Below are positions 35,901-44,167 of a DNA stretch of 64,000 nt, piece after piece; the stretch's first letter is position 1, and the number at the start of each line of letters is the position of its first letter. Under the pieces are notes generated by a model. It saw nothing but the letters and a program-made list of their open reading frames with translations, was not told the origin of the DNA and made no database searches. The translations under genes were made by a program, and so were the position numbers. Source of the DNA: Cohnella sp. SGD-V74 (GTDB taxonomy: Bacteria > Bacillota > Bacilli > Paenibacillales > Paenibacillaceae); the NCBI RefSeq assembly GCF_003001675.1, contig NZ_PVYW01000008.1:186001-250000 (forward strand). The letters run 5' to 3'.

Positions 35901-36577
35901 GCAGAGTAACGGGAATTGTTAAGACGCATCTGACCGACAGATTGTCATGGCTGATGCTTCCCTGGATTATCCTGGGGTCGAGCTTCGCGGTGAATGTCAT
36001 TATCGGAAGCCTGATCGACGAGGAGATCAAGACGGGCGGCCTGGCTTCCATCTTCATCTACATGATGGTGATCGGCATCGTCAGCGTAGGGCAGACGTAT
36101 CCGTTCCTCATCAGCTTCGGCGCCCGCAGAAAGGACTACTTCCTGGGAACGTCCGCGACGATCGCGCTTGTCAGCGTCGGTACGGCGATCGCACTGCTTC
36201 TGGTCGGCTACGTGGAGAGGGCGACGGATTACTGGGGAATCGGATTGCACTTCTTCAACGTTCCCTATCTTACCGACGGTTCGCTGCTGTCGCAGTTCTG
36301 GATTTTCTTCATCATCATGATGAATTTGTTCTTCTGCGGCTTCGCAATCGGGGCAGTCTATCGCAAAGTGGGACGCAACGGACTGTTCGGCGTGTTCATT
36401 GTGCTGGGGCTCGCGCTTACCGTCGCGTTCTACCTGACTACCTATTTCGATAAGTGGGGGCAGGTGCTGGATTGGGTCGTGGGCATTTCTGTGCTTGAAC
36501 TGGCGAACGGGCTTCTCGTTCTGACACTGGTTTACGTCGCCGCATCCTACGGTCTGCTTCGCAAAGCGACCGCGTAA
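35897..36577 (+). CDS. ABC-type membrane protein, six-helix permease-like
   Basis: The 226-residue protein has about six hydrophobic segments (near 15-38, 50-72, 86-108, 138-160, 168-188 and 200-220) and no recognisable catalytic residues. Its position, overlapping the ATPase gene by four bases, marks it as the membrane partner. Short RKD-containing loops such as SFGARRKDYFLGTS resemble permeases of GntR-linked YtrC/YhcI-type systems. A perfect hairpin terminator follows the stop. Confidence 0.85.
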   Translation: MSRVTGIVKTHLTDRLSWLMLPWIILGSSFAVNVIIGSLIDEEIKTGGLASIFIYMMVIGIVSVGQTYPFLISFGARRKDYFLGTSATIALVSVGTAIALLLVGYVERATDYWGIGLHFFNVPYLTDGSLLSQFWIFFIIMMNLFFCGFAIGAVYRKVGRNGLFGVFIVLGLALTVAFYLTTYFDKWGQVLDWVVGISVLELANGLLVLTLVYVAASYGLLRKATA

Positions 36578-36581
36578 GACA

Positions 36582-36619
36582 AAGGGGCATTCCGCCGAAA
36601 GGATGGCGGAATGCCCCTT
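36582..36619. terminator. Bidirectional terminator
   Basis: A perfect 15-bp stem (AAGGGGCATTCCGCC arm, 36582-36596 with 36605-36619) encloses an 8-nt loop between two convergent genes; T-runs are short on both sides. Confidence 0.8.
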
Positions 36620-36621
36620 GT

Positions 36622-37422
36622 TCATCGATGAGCCGCGTGGAAAGCGAGCGAGCAATTCGGATCCAGCGAACGGATGAAGCGAATGACGGATGCTTGCTCC
36701 ATGCGGCTTACTGTACAGACCATCATTTTTCCTCTGCCGGTTTCTTCGTTATCCAAGAGAATGACTTCTTTGCCGTATCGGCTTCGCAGCGCCTCGCGAA
36801 TTTCTTCGCCCGACTCGCTCGTAATCCATACCATCCGCGTCAGCGAGAAGCCGCTTAGCGCGAAGTCGGAGCAGCGATACGCGAGCAGGAAGGCAATGAC
36901 CGAATACATCGCTTCATCCCATCCGAAGACAAAACCTCCCGCGAACAGGACGGAACCGTTGAAGATCCAGTAGCTTCTGCGAATGCGGCCCGGGGTCTTC
37001 GCCTCCGAGGTCATTGCCAGGCCGTCCGCGGCGTCGAGGAAGCCTCCGAAACGCAGCACGATGCCGATTCCGATGCCCAGCGCGACGCCGCCGGCGGCCG
37101 TCGAGGCCAGCGTATGATCCAGCGCCGCCGGAGCGGGATGGAGGAAGAACGCGCTGAGAGACAAGATGGACAGCCCTGCAAACGTCAATAGACGGGTGTG
37201 GGCATCCAATTTGCGATACCGAAACAAGAGGAAGGGCAAGTTAAGCAGGAACAGGAACAATCCGAGACGCATTTCCGACAAATACGAGAAGATGGCGGAC
37301 GCGCCGGTCATTCCTCCGATGATCATGTTGTGCGGGACTAGAAACAGCTCCAAACCGGCCGCGGATAGAATCGATCCGAACGTTACCCATGCAAGCCGGA
37401 CGGAGATGCGCATGTTGGCCAT
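36622..37422 (-). CDS. YitT-family membrane protein with DUF2179 domain
   Basis: From ATG 37422 (GAAAGGGTG upstream) the protein has 266 residues. Five to six helices form the YitT domain (about 10-185), with LFLVPHNMIIGGMTGAS as family signature and LRFGGFLDAADGLAM a second. The C-terminal DUF2179 domain (about 200-260) is cytoplasmic and includes RMVWITSESGEEIREAL. Function is unestablished; small-molecule export or sensing is assumed for the family. Two other ATGs (37443 and 37413) are possible starts. It converges with the ytrA-like operon. Confidence 0.9.
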   Translation of the reverse strand: MANMRISVRLAWVTFGSILSAAGLELFLVPHNMIIGGMTGASAIFSYLSEMRLGLFLFLLNLPFLLFRYRKLDAHTRLLTFAGLSILSLSAFFLHPAPAALDHTLASTAAGGVALGIGIGIVLRFGGFLDAADGLAMTSEAKTPGRIRRSYWIFNGSVLFAGGFVFGWDEAMYSVIAFLLAYRCSDFALSGFSLTRMVWITSESGEEIREALRSRYGKEVILLDNEETGRGKMMVCTVSRMEQASVIRFIRSLDPNCSLAFHAAHR

Positions 37423-37520
37423 GTTGGCATTCACCCTTTCCATCCGATATGAAGTTGAGCGCTGGAAGGCGGCAGTTCAAATAAACTTCCGCGAGAACGC
37501 TGAAGCCTGGAAGGGAATGT

Positions 37521-37880
37521 CTACATACGGACGTAAGTGGAGGTAAACTTGAGAGGCATCAATAGAAGCTTGCGCAGACCGGGCAAGTGGACGGGAAGGG
37601 AAACGGTCTTGGAAGCCGGAACGATATAAGTGGAATAAGCATGAAGGCTGAAATGGAAAATAAGCAGCAGCAGCGCGGTAATGAGCGCCTTGCTGTTCAG
37701 CGATGCGGACGCGCGCTTGGTCACTTTGACGCTGTTCGGCACGTCGTGCGCGAGAGAGGAGCTTTGGGACGTCAGGAAGTTGTCGCCGATCGACACGGTC
37801 GGCATGCAGAGCAGAACGAAAGCGGCAAGCAGGAAGAGGACGAACGACTTGTTGCGAAACGGCTGTATCGTCGCGGTCAT
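37521..37880 (-). CDS. Small secreted or membrane protein of unknown function
   Basis: The 119-residue protein starts MTATIQPFRNKSFVLFLLAA with a signal-peptide or anchor-like helix (about 11-31). A second hydrophobic segment lies at about 66-82 (ALITALLLLIFHFSLHAY), and the tail is basic. AAGGAGG lies just before the ATG, which makes translation very likely. I recognise no family. It is 94 bp from the divergent PAP2 gene and not coupled to the YitT gene. Two membrane passes with a 35-residue extracellular loop is the simplest reading. Confidence 0.7.
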   Translation of the reverse strand: MTATIQPFRNKSFVLFLLAAFVLLCMPTVSIGDNFLTSQSSSLAHDVPNSVKVTKRASASLNSKALITALLLLIFHFSLHAYSTYIVPASKTVSLPVHLPGLRKLLLMPLKFTSTYVRM

Positions 37881-37973
37881 TCCCGTTCCTCCTTTCGTTA
37901 TCCGGTACTCTTATGATACCATACGAAATGCGATATCCTCAATTCAACCGGGGCAAGGAGAGTACAAGCGAAG

Positions 37974-38606
37974 ATGAAGATTTATCGCAGGGCGTACCTA
38001 TGGGCTCTGTTGGCCGTTCTTTTATTTATTGCCGTCAGTTGGCTTGTTATGGAGGAGAGAGCGACTTCCTTCGATTCAGAAGTGATCCGGATTGTCCAAG
38101 GCTGGGAGTCCGCGCCGGCGACCCGAATCGCCCTGACGCTGAGCCAGATCGGTTCGACGGGAGGCGTCACCGTTCTCGTCGTCGCGATCGGAGCGCTGCT
38201 CGCCGCGGTGCTCGGACATCGCAAAGAATTGCTGCTGCTCGTCTTCTCCGTCAGCGGAGCCGCGCTGTTTAATCTGCTGCTCAAGGGCGTTTTTCAGAGG
38301 GAGAGGCCGAATTTGTATCGCTTGGCGGAGGAGACGGGCTTCAGCTTCCCGAGCGGGCATTCGATGGCTGCGTTCGCTCTTTACGGGGTTCTGGCGTACT
38401 TGCTGTGGAGACATATCGGGAGTAAACGGGGAAGGCTCGCGTTGATTGCGCTGGCCTCGCTGCTCGTGCTCTCCATCGGGCTAAGCCGGATTTACCTCGG
38501 CGTTCATTACCCGAGCGACGTGCTGGCCGGCTACTTGGCGAGCATGGTCTGGCTGGGGCTCGGCATCGAGCTGTTTCGCGGCTGGATTCGCAAGCCCTCG
38601 CGATGA
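37974..38606 (+). CDS. PAP2-family lipid phosphatase
   Basis: The 210-residue membrane protein carries the three phosphatidic-acid-phosphatase motifs: KGVFQRERPN (about 106-115), SFPSGHS (about 124-130) and SRIYLGVHYPSDV (about 172-184), with six predicted helices. Family members hydrolyse lipid phosphates such as undecaprenyl pyrophosphate or phosphatidylglycerol phosphate on the outer membrane face. GGAGAG precedes the ATG. It is monocistronic and ends in a hairpin terminator. A second, shorter PAP2 gene is at 40224. Confidence 0.93.
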   Translation: MKIYRRAYLWALLAVLLFIAVSWLVMEERATSFDSEVIRIVQGWESAPATRIALTLSQIGSTGGVTVLVVAIGALLAAVLGHRKELLLLVFSVSGAALFNLLLKGVFQRERPNLYRLAEETGFSFPSGHSMAAFALYGVLAYLLWRHIGSKRGRLALIALASLLVLSIGLSRIYLGVHYPSDVLAGYLASMVWLGLGIELFRGWIRKPSR

Positions 38607-38614
38607 TAACCTTA

Positions 38615-38660
38615 AAGAAGGAATGCTGGCCGCCCCGACGGGACTGCCGCATTCCTTCTT
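38615..38660. terminator. Bidirectional terminator
   Basis: AAGAAGGAATGC (38615-38626) pairs perfectly with GCATTCCTTCTT (38649-38660) over a 22-nt loop between the convergent PAP2 and cupredoxin genes. Confidence 0.75.
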
Positions 38661-38671
38661 CATTGATTCGA

Positions 38672-39076
38672 CTATTCGACGACGATGAAGCCGGTCATCG
38701 CGTCATGCCCTTGTCCGCATTGGATCGAGCAGTGGAACTCGTAGCTGCCCGCTTCGTCCAGCTTGATTTCTTTCGTTTCGTTGTTTTTGAGCGTCACGTT
38801 GAGGTCGCTGATCTCGATGCCGTGCGCTCCCTGCGTATTTTGCAGCGTAAGCTTGAGCGTGTCCCCCGCCTTGACGCGGATTTCAGCCGGCTCGAACTTC
38901 CAGTTGGTGGCCTTGATCGTGACTTCGTTCGTTGCTCCTCCTCCGCCCGCCGGGGTCGTCGGACTGACGGTCGGGGATGGAGAGGCTTCGTTCTTGCCGG
39001 TGTTGCCGCCGCATGCCCCGAGCGCGAATAGCGCCGCAAGCGCGATAAGAGCAATGATTCGTCGAGTCGTGTTCAT
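38672..39076 (-). CDS. CuA-like cupredoxin lipoprotein
   Basis: The 134-residue protein has a lipobox LGAC (Cys about 22), a Ser/Pro/Thr/Gly linker to about 48, and a compact cupredoxin domain. C-x3-C-x3-H-x2-M in CSIQCGQGHDAMTG, with an upstream histidine in GAHGIEI, is the dinuclear CuA ligand set known from cytochrome oxidase subunit II. There is no transmembrane hairpin and no other oxidase gene. It may be an electron carrier, a copper chaperone or a free-standing CuA protein. AAGGAGGT lies upstream at slightly long spacing. It is monocistronic. Confidence 0.9.
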   Translation of the reverse strand: MNTTRRIIALIALAALFALGACGGNTGKNEASPSPTVSPTTPAGGGGATNEVTIKATNWKFEPAEIRVKAGDTLKLTLQNTQGAHGIEISDLNVTLKNNETKEIKLDEAGSYEFHCSIQCGQGHDAMTGFIVVE

Positions 39077-39216
39077 GGGTGCGAATGGACCTCCTTAATG
39101 AATCCTTTTTCGTTAATATACCCCGATTGCTCCCTTTACAACCGGCGGCAGTTTGGTCACAATAGAATTCATTGAACGCTAAGCGGCCTAATCGGCGGCA
39201 GGAGGAAACGGAACAG

Positions 39217-39978
39217 ATGAGACTTCGCGGCAGGAAAAGCATGAAGGAAGATTTGGAGCGCCAGACGGATTTGATCGTATTCGAGCCTCGCAAGCTTAAG
39301 GGGCGGTGGAACGAGTTCTTCGGCAACGACCGTCCGATCCACATCGAATGCGGCATGGGCAAAGGCCAATTCATCAGCCGGTGGAGCGCGAACAATCCGG
39401 ACATTAACTATATCGGCATGGATATGTACGACGAGCTGCTCAGCCGCGCGAGCGAGAAGGCGAGAGCGCTGTGGAAGGGCGAGCGCGAATCCGACACCGT
39501 GCCGAATTTGGCCCTCGTCAGAGGGAACGTCGAATTTCTGGAGGAGATGTTCGAGGAAGGCGAATTGGAGCGCATTTATTTGAATTTCAGCGATCCTTGG
39601 CCGAAGTCGAAGCATGGCAAACGCCGGTTGACTCACCCGCGTTTCCTGGCGAAGTATAAGCGCGTGCTGAGCGAGATCGGGGAAATTCACTTCAAGACGG
39701 ATTCCCTCAGCCTGTTCGAGTTTTCGCTGAACAGCTTCTCGGACGTCGAGCTGCAGATGCGCAACATCTCGCTCGATCTGCACAGGAACGGCATTCGCGA
39801 AGACCTGGTGCTGACGGAGTACGAAGCCAAGTTCGTCGGGCAAGGAAAGCCGATCTACCGCCTGGAGGCGGTCGTGGGCGACAAGGTCCGCGAAGAGCAC
39901 CGCCGCCGCGTTGCGGACGAGCTGGAGAAGCAGCTCAGCCGGGGCTCGACCAAAGATTTCGAATCGGAAGACGAATAA
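39217..39978 (+). CDS. trmB: tRNA (guanine-N7-)-methyltransferase
   Basis: From ATG 39217 (AGGAGG upstream) the protein has 253 residues starting MRLRGRKSMKEDLERQTDLI, the family's usual N-terminus. It transfers a methyl group from SAM to G46 of tRNA. ECGMGKGQFI is the SAM motif, NYIGMDMYDELLSRA the second, and YLNFSDPWPKSKHGKRRLTH the strongly conserved family signature. An in-frame start 45 bases earlier lacks a ribosome binding site. The second long-hairpin element begins 12 bp after its stop. Confidence 0.95.
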   Translation: MRLRGRKSMKEDLERQTDLIVFEPRKLKGRWNEFFGNDRPIHIECGMGKGQFISRWSANNPDINYIGMDMYDELLSRASEKARALWKGERESDTVPNLALVRGNVEFLEEMFEEGELERIYLNFSDPWPKSKHGKRRLTHPRFLAKYKRVLSEIGEIHFKTDSLSLFEFSLNSFSDVELQMRNISLDLHRNGIREDLVLTEYEAKFVGQGKPIYRLEAVVGDKVREEHRRRVADELEKQLSRGSTKDFESEDE

Positions 39979-39989
39979 GTCGCAGATTG

Positions 39990-40226
39990 TAAAAGGGACC
40001 GTCCTTGTAAGTCATGCAACATAAATCATCGAGATAAAAGAGGGGTATGTATCTCCTGGAGAGCGAAGCGCCTGCCTCATACGGTCATGAAATTACCCTG
40101 TCACGGGTTAAGCGATTCCTGATTTCATGGCCGTATAAGCAGCGTAAGGAGATACATACCCCGGTACTTATTCCATCGATGATTCTATTGTTGCCTTTTG
40201 ACGACTTACAGGGCGGTCCCTTTTTA
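39990..40226. repeat. Long imperfect hairpin element, copy 2 (MITE-like)
   Basis: TAAAAGGGACCGTCCTTGTA on the left is repeated in inverted form at the right end (GGGCGGTCCCTTTTT), followed inward by matching AAGTC, ATCATCGA and GGGGTATGTATCTCC. The centre folds again (CATACGGTCATGAAAT facing ATTTCATGGCCGTAT). It is about 80 bp longer than the copy at 14937-15089 and shares its outer arms. Its right end touches the stop of the leftward PAP2 gene, so it may also serve as its terminator. No ORF is present. Confidence 0.75.
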
Positions 40227-40748
40227 TATCCAGATGGACAGAAGAAATGCGGTCGAGGCTCCGAGGAGCGCGCCCACGGCCGTGTCGCTCGGGAAATGCA
40301 GGCCGAAGTAGACGCGGGACAGCGCCACGCCGATCCCGATCGGCAGCAGCATCGGAATGAGCAGCGGCTGGGCCATCATCCACGGCGTCAGCATGGCGAA
40401 TGCGGCCGTCGTGTGCCCGGAAGGGAAAGAAGGGTCCTTCAGCGGACGGCGGTTCGTATTGGCTTGCGGGAATACCTGGTAGGGACGAAGACGGGGGGCG
40501 CTTCTCTTGGCGATTGCGACGGGAATATGGCTGAGGACGACGGAGGCAAGCGCGAGCCGCCCCGCTTCGTTCCACGGCTCGGGAGCGAACAAGGCGGCCA
40601 GCAGGGACAGGCTTAAGCTGAAGGTCGCTCCCGCTAACAGCGACAGCGTATGAAACAACCAGTTCAAGGTGGATCGATTCCAGCGGATGTTGACGTATAG
40701 AAACAAAGGACGTTCGACTTCCTGGAGCATGCGGTAAATCCGGCTCAT
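40224..40748 (-). CDS. PAP2-family phosphatase (short form)
   Basis: From ATG 40748 (AAGGAG nine bases upstream) the protein has 174 residues. KRSAPRLRPYQ, SFPSGHTTAAF and SRVYFGLHFPSDT are the three PAP2 motifs, and four to five helices surround them. It resembles the short undecaprenyl-pyrophosphate-phosphatase-like group. It differs clearly from the PAP2 protein at 37974, so the two are not a recent duplication. The stop overlaps the edge of the second hairpin element. An ATG three codons upstream is the alternative start. Confidence 0.92.
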   Translation of the reverse strand: MSRIYRMLQEVERPLFLYVNIRWNRSTLNWLFHTLSLLAGATFSLSLSLLAALFAPEPWNEAGRLALASVVLSHIPVAIAKRSAPRLRPYQVFPQANTNRRPLKDPSFPSGHTTAAFAMLTPWMMAQPLLIPMLLPIGIGVALSRVYFGLHFPSDTAVGALLGASTAFLLSIWI

Positions 40749-41243
40749 GAACTCCATCTCCTTCGGTGCGGAATGTCTGATCCTCTTTCAGCATACAATG
40801 CGATTGTCACGGCAGTATTAAGTCGGTTTTCGTTTTACAATCCGGCGCGTTGGGTAAACTTTCAATGGAGAGATTCGCCTTCCTGTCGAAAAATGTCTTG
40901 TTTTGGCAGCAACATTCGATCTCTTCCTGACGTTAACTTTTTTAATCGCTGGCATAGGTCTCCGGATAGAAAAAACGAGGAAATCGATGAAATCAGAGGC
41001 TGGGGAGGAGCAAATGCTTTTGCGCTTGGGGCTTGTCCGGCGCCATTCCCTCATCTCGGGCCAGGGCCGCCTAAACGGCGCTCATCCGGTTTTGACAAAA
41101 GGAAGCAAAGGCAAGAAAATCAAGATTACCTCTTCTGGAGGATAACACGGCAGGACGGGAGGAGCAAGGTCAGGAGAGCATCGACTGCAACGCCTACACA
41201 CAAACAAAGAGAGAATAAAGAGAAAAAAAGAAAAAAGGGATCT
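40749..41243 (+). other. Long intergenic region, possible 5' leader of the glycosyltransferase gene
   Basis: About 500 bp separate the divergent PAP2 and glycosyltransferase genes. No convincing gene is seen. The last 80 bases are a purine-rich A/G tract before the ribosome binding site. I looked for c-di-GMP and c-di-AMP riboswitch cores and did not find them. Short hairpins occur (GGCCGCC/GGCG region near 41067-41082), with no consistent structure. Confidence 0.4.
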
Positions 41244-41260
41244 AGGGGGTACAATTGAAT

Positions 41261-42499
41261 ATGTTCAACAACGTTCTTCTGGTCATTCAAGCTATTGCTG
41301 CGGCCATTGGCGTGTATCAGATCATTCTGTCCTTTTTCGGTTGGTACCGGAGGAAAGAGCGGATCACGCACAAGCCGACCAAGTCGTTCGCGCTCATCGT
41401 CGCCGCGCATAACGAAGAGGCGGTCGTCGGGGCATTGATCGAGAATTTGCTGAAAATGGACTATCCGCGCGAGCTGTTCGATATTTTCGTCATCTGCGAC
41501 AACTGCACGGATGGGACGGCGGATATCGTACGCGGCTACGAAGGCGTGTACGCCTGCGAAAGAACGAATCCGAACGAGCGGGGCAAAGGATTCGCCATCG
41601 AGTGGATGCTTAAGGAATTGTGGAAAAATCCCCGCCAATACGATGCGATCGTCATGTTCGACGCCGACAATCTGGTCGCGACGAACTTCCTGCAATATAT
41701 GAACGAGGATCTGTGCAACGGGTACCGCGTCGTCCAAGGTTATCTGGATACGAAGAATCCGCACGATTCCTGGATCAGCGCCGCCAACGGCATTACCTAC
41801 TGGTTCTGCAATCGGCTGTGGCAGCTGCCGCGCTTTAACCTGAAGCTGTCCAATTTCCTTGGCGGAACGGGCATGTGCTTCGAGACGAAGCTGCTTAAAG
41901 AGATGGGATGGGGAGCGACCAGTCTCGTCGAAGACCTGGAGTTCACCGTTCGCTGCATTCAAAGAGGCATCTATCCGAAATTCAACTACGACGCGCGCGT
42001 CTACGACGAGAAGCCGATTACGTTCCGGGCGTCCGCCCGCCAGCGCCTGCGCTGGATGCAAGGACACTTCGACGTATCGCGCCGTTACATGTTCCCGCTG
42101 CTGTGGCAGGGAATCCGCACGGGCAGCATCGTCAAGATCGATGCCGCGCTGTACATTTTCAACGCGTTTATTTACTTGATCGGCTTTCTCGTGACGCTGG
42201 CGCTCTGGTTCGACATGATGCTCCCGGGCGACCCGAATCTGACCTCGATCTATTCGAAAATGCCGCTCGGGCTGTCGCTGACGATCGTGCTGTACGGTTA
42301 CCTGCAATGTCCGATCGCGATGCTGATGGAGAAAGTCAACTGGAGAATGTACTTGAAGCTGCTGCTGTTCCCGGTATTCTTCCTCTCCTGGTGGCCGATC
42401 GCGTTCTACGCGTTCTTCACGCAGAACAACAAGACGTGGAGCCATACGAAGCATACGCGCGTGATCCGTCTGGAAGAAGTGCAGGGTAAGCAGATGTAA
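41261..42499 (+). CDS. Membrane-bound family 2 glycosyltransferase
   Basis: From ATG 41261 the protein has 412 residues (a TTG two codons earlier is possible; AGGGGG at 41244-41249 favours the ATG). A first helix (about 1-22) anchors it. The GT-A domain has AAHNEEAVVGALIENLL, VMFDADNLV (DxD), a TSLVEDLEF motif (ED) and QRLRWMQGH (the QxxRW motif of processive enzymes). Two to three C-terminal helices follow. It may make or extend a surface polysaccharide or glycolipid. The donor sugar is unknown. No other polysaccharide gene is adjacent. Confidence 0.9.
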   Translation: MFNNVLLVIQAIAAAIGVYQIILSFFGWYRRKERITHKPTKSFALIVAAHNEEAVVGALIENLLKMDYPRELFDIFVICDNCTDGTADIVRGYEGVYACERTNPNERGKGFAIEWMLKELWKNPRQYDAIVMFDADNLVATNFLQYMNEDLCNGYRVVQGYLDTKNPHDSWISAANGITYWFCNRLWQLPRFNLKLSNFLGGTGMCFETKLLKEMGWGATSLVEDLEFTVRCIQRGIYPKFNYDARVYDEKPITFRASARQRLRWMQGHFDVSRRYMFPLLWQGIRTGSIVKIDAALYIFNAFIYLIGFLVTLALWFDMMLPGDPNLTSIYSKMPLGLSLTIVLYGYLQCPIAMLMEKVNWRMYLKLLLFPVFFLSWWPIAFYAFFTQNNKTWSHTKHTRVIRLEEVQGKQM

Positions 42500-42555
42500 C
42501 GACGCGGCTGCGGCACGCCCTTGAACATGCCGCCTTGAATTTGCGCGAGCTTCTG

Positions 42556-42584
42556 TTGACATTCCGCGCAAGCCGTGTTAAAGT
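42556..42584 (+). promoter_or_regulatory. Sigma-A promoter of the infC operon
   Basis: TTGACA at 42556-42561 is followed after 17 bp by TAAAGT at 42579-42584, with an extended -10 TG one base before it. Transcription should start near 42591. Confidence 0.75.
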
Positions 42585-42590
42585 GGTCGA

Positions 42591-42773
42591 TGTGACTGTT
42601 TATGAAAATTAATCAGCACGCGCAAGCAGAAGCGCCCGCTTCTCACCCGATCGGCTATGGCTGACGGGTCAGCGTAGCCGACGAACGGATAGTGCGGCGG
42701 AGACTTCGGTTTCCCGGCACGAACGTTAACGTGAGGACTGGAATGCGGGCCGAATGCGGCTCGCATTTTTTTG
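42591..42773 (+). ncRNA. L20-type leader RNA of infC-rpmI-rplT
   Basis: The leader contains CCCGCTTCTCACCCGATCGG and GGCTGACGGGTCAGC, which can pair with each other, followed by a strong terminator hairpin at 42742-42772. Position before infC-rpmI-rplT and this layout fit the Rfam L20_leader family, in which ribosomal protein L20 binds the leader and promotes premature termination. Family assignment is from memory of the pattern; a covariance-model search would settle it. Confidence 0.75.
42742..42772 (+). terminator. Attenuator terminator in the infC leader
   Basis: AATGCGGGCCG (42742-42752) pairs with CGGCTCGCATT (42757-42767) with one G-U pair, and a run of seven T (42766-42772) follows. 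It lies before the infC start, so it controls read-through. Confidence 0.88.
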
Positions 42774-42817
42774 TTTGTGCAAACCTTAAGTTCGGTAGAC
42801 TATTTCGGAGGTGGAAC

Positions 42818-43333
42818 ATTATTAGCAAGGATCATCAAATCAACGAGGAAATCCGGGCGAAAGAAGTCAGGTTGGTCGGCTCCGAAGGCGAGCAACTGGG
42901 GATCAAACCTTTCCGTGAAGCGATGCAGATGGCCATTGACGCGAATCTTGACCTAGTCAACGTAGCGCCGCAGGCGAAACCGCCGGTGTGCCGCATTATG
43001 GACTACGGCAAGTTCCGTTATGAGCAGCAGAAGAAGGAAAAGGAAGCTCGGAAGAATCAGAAAATCGTCGACCTCAAAGAAGTTTGGTTTCGTGCGAACA
43101 TCGAGGAACACGACTACCAGACGAAGTTTCGCAACGTTGTGAAATTTTTGAAAGACGGCGACAAGGTGAAATGCTCCGTGCGGTTCCGCGGTCGCGAAAT
43201 TACGCATGCCAGGCTCGGCCAGAAGATCCTGGAGCGGGTGGCCAACGAAGTTACCGACATTTGTATCGTTGAACGCATGCCTAAGCTGGAAGGCCGCAGC
43301 ATGATTATGATTCTGGCGCCGAAACCCCACTGA
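42818..43333 (+). CDS. infC: Translation initiation factor IF-3
   Basis: The protein has 171 residues and binds the 30S subunit to control initiation fidelity. [20 protein letters not shown] starts the N-domain, [20 protein letters not shown] the linker and [15 protein letters not shown] the C-domain. No ATG or GTG fits. GGAGG at 42807-42811 points to the rare ATT codon at 42818 (or the ATT directly after it), the AUU start known from infC genes and tied to IF-3 autoregulation. The frame is open upstream into the leader, but that part is untranslated. rpmI follows 16 bp downstream. Confidence 0.95.
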   Translation: MISKDHQINEEIRAKEVRLVGSEGEQLGIKPFREAMQMAIDANLDLVNVAPQAKPPVCRIMDYGKFRYEQQKKEKEARKNQKIVDLKEVWFRANIEEHDYQTKFRNVVKFLKDGDKVKCSVRFRGREITHARLGQKILERVANEVTDICIVERMPKLEGRSMIMILAPKPH

Positions 43334-43349
43334 CAGGAGGATATATTCC

Positions 43350-43550
43350 ATGCCTAAGATGAAAACTCACAGCAGCTTGAAAGACCGTTTCAAAGTAACC
43401 GGAACGGGCAAAGTCAAACGCTTCAAAGCGTACAAAAACCACTTGCTGTCCCACAAGTCCGGACGCCAGAAGCGCGTTCTGGGCACGCAGCCGCTGGTTG
43501 CCCAAGGCGACGTTCGCCGCATGCAGCAACAAATCGCTAACTTGAAATAA
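43350..43550 (+). CDS. rpmI: 50S ribosomal protein L35
   Basis: The 66-residue basic protein begins [20 protein letters not shown] and contains [15 protein letters not shown], the L35 signature, with full bacterial length. It is a late-assembling large-subunit protein. CAGGAGG precedes the ATG. It sits between infC and rplT as in nearly all bacteria and is controlled by the same leader. The 139 bp before rplT contain a small hairpin around GATTCGACGTCGAATC (43602-43617) and no gene. Confidence 0.98.
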   Translation: MPKMKTHSSLKDRFKVTGTGKVKRFKAYKNHLLSHKSGRQKRVLGTQPLVAQGDVRRMQQQIANLK

Positions 43551-43689
43551 TACAGGATTGAGCGATTAAGTTCGGTTTTCAGCCCGGCTGAATTCAAGAT
43601 TCGACGTCGAATCCGCTTCAGGATATCGCTTCGTGATCAAAATCGGACTTTTGAACCTCATATCGAACACTTCCGGGAGGTAATGAATC

Positions 43690-44049
43690 ATGGCAAGAGT
43701 CAAAGGCGGATTCGTCACGCGCCGTCGTCGCAATAGAATGTTGAAGTTGGCTAAAGGTTACTGGGGCGCGAAGCACCGCCTCTTTAAGAAAGCTAAAGAG
43801 CAAGTCATGAAATCCTTGATGTACGCATACCGCGACCGTCGTCAGACGAAGCGGAACTTCCGCAAACTGTGGATCGTGCGTATCAATGCAGCAGCTCGTC
43901 AGAACGGCCTGAGCTACAGCAAACTGATGCACGGCCTGAAATTGGCCGGCATCGAAGTAAACCGTAAAATGCTTGCCGACCTGGCCGTGAACGACATCAG
44001 CGCGTTCAACTCGCTGGCCGGCGCAGCCAAAGAGAAAATCAACGCGTAA
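43690..44049 (+). CDS. rplT: 50S ribosomal protein L20
   Basis: The 119-residue protein starts [20 protein letters not shown] and contains [20 protein letters not shown] and [20 protein letters not shown], the standard L20 sequence at normal length. L20 is needed early in 50S assembly and is the autorepressor acting on the operon leader. CGGGAGG precedes the ATG. It is the last gene of the operon; a terminator follows 20 bp after the stop. Confidence 0.98.
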   Translation: MARVKGGFVTRRRRNRMLKLAKGYWGAKHRLFKKAKEQVMKSLMYAYRDRRQTKRNFRKLWIVRINAAARQNGLSYSKLMHGLKLAGIEVNRKMLADLAVNDISAFNSLAGAAKEKINA

Positions 44050-44068
44050 TTTCCGCGTACGTCGACAG

Positions 44069-44094
44069 GCCCCGGGCTACCGGGGCTTGTTTTC
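44069..44094 (+). terminator. Terminator of the infC operon
   Basis: GCCCCGG (44069-44075) and CCGGGGC (44080-44086) form a stem with a 4-nt loop, followed by TTGTTTTC. Confidence 0.88.
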
Positions 44095-44167
44095 GTTGTG
44101 TGCCTACTTCTCCGCGTCCGGAGAGGGGAGGGCGATCGCGCGGTTGCAACAAGGAGGGTTGATCGGT

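Noticed and set aside
40903..41220. Riboswitch (c-di-GMP or c-di-AMP type) before the glycosyltransferase
   Set aside because: I could not find the conserved core sequences of either class.
40773..41258. 161-codon + strand frame before the glycosyltransferase
   Set aside because: No ribosome binding site or conserved motif, low-complexity basic tail; treated as untranslated leader.
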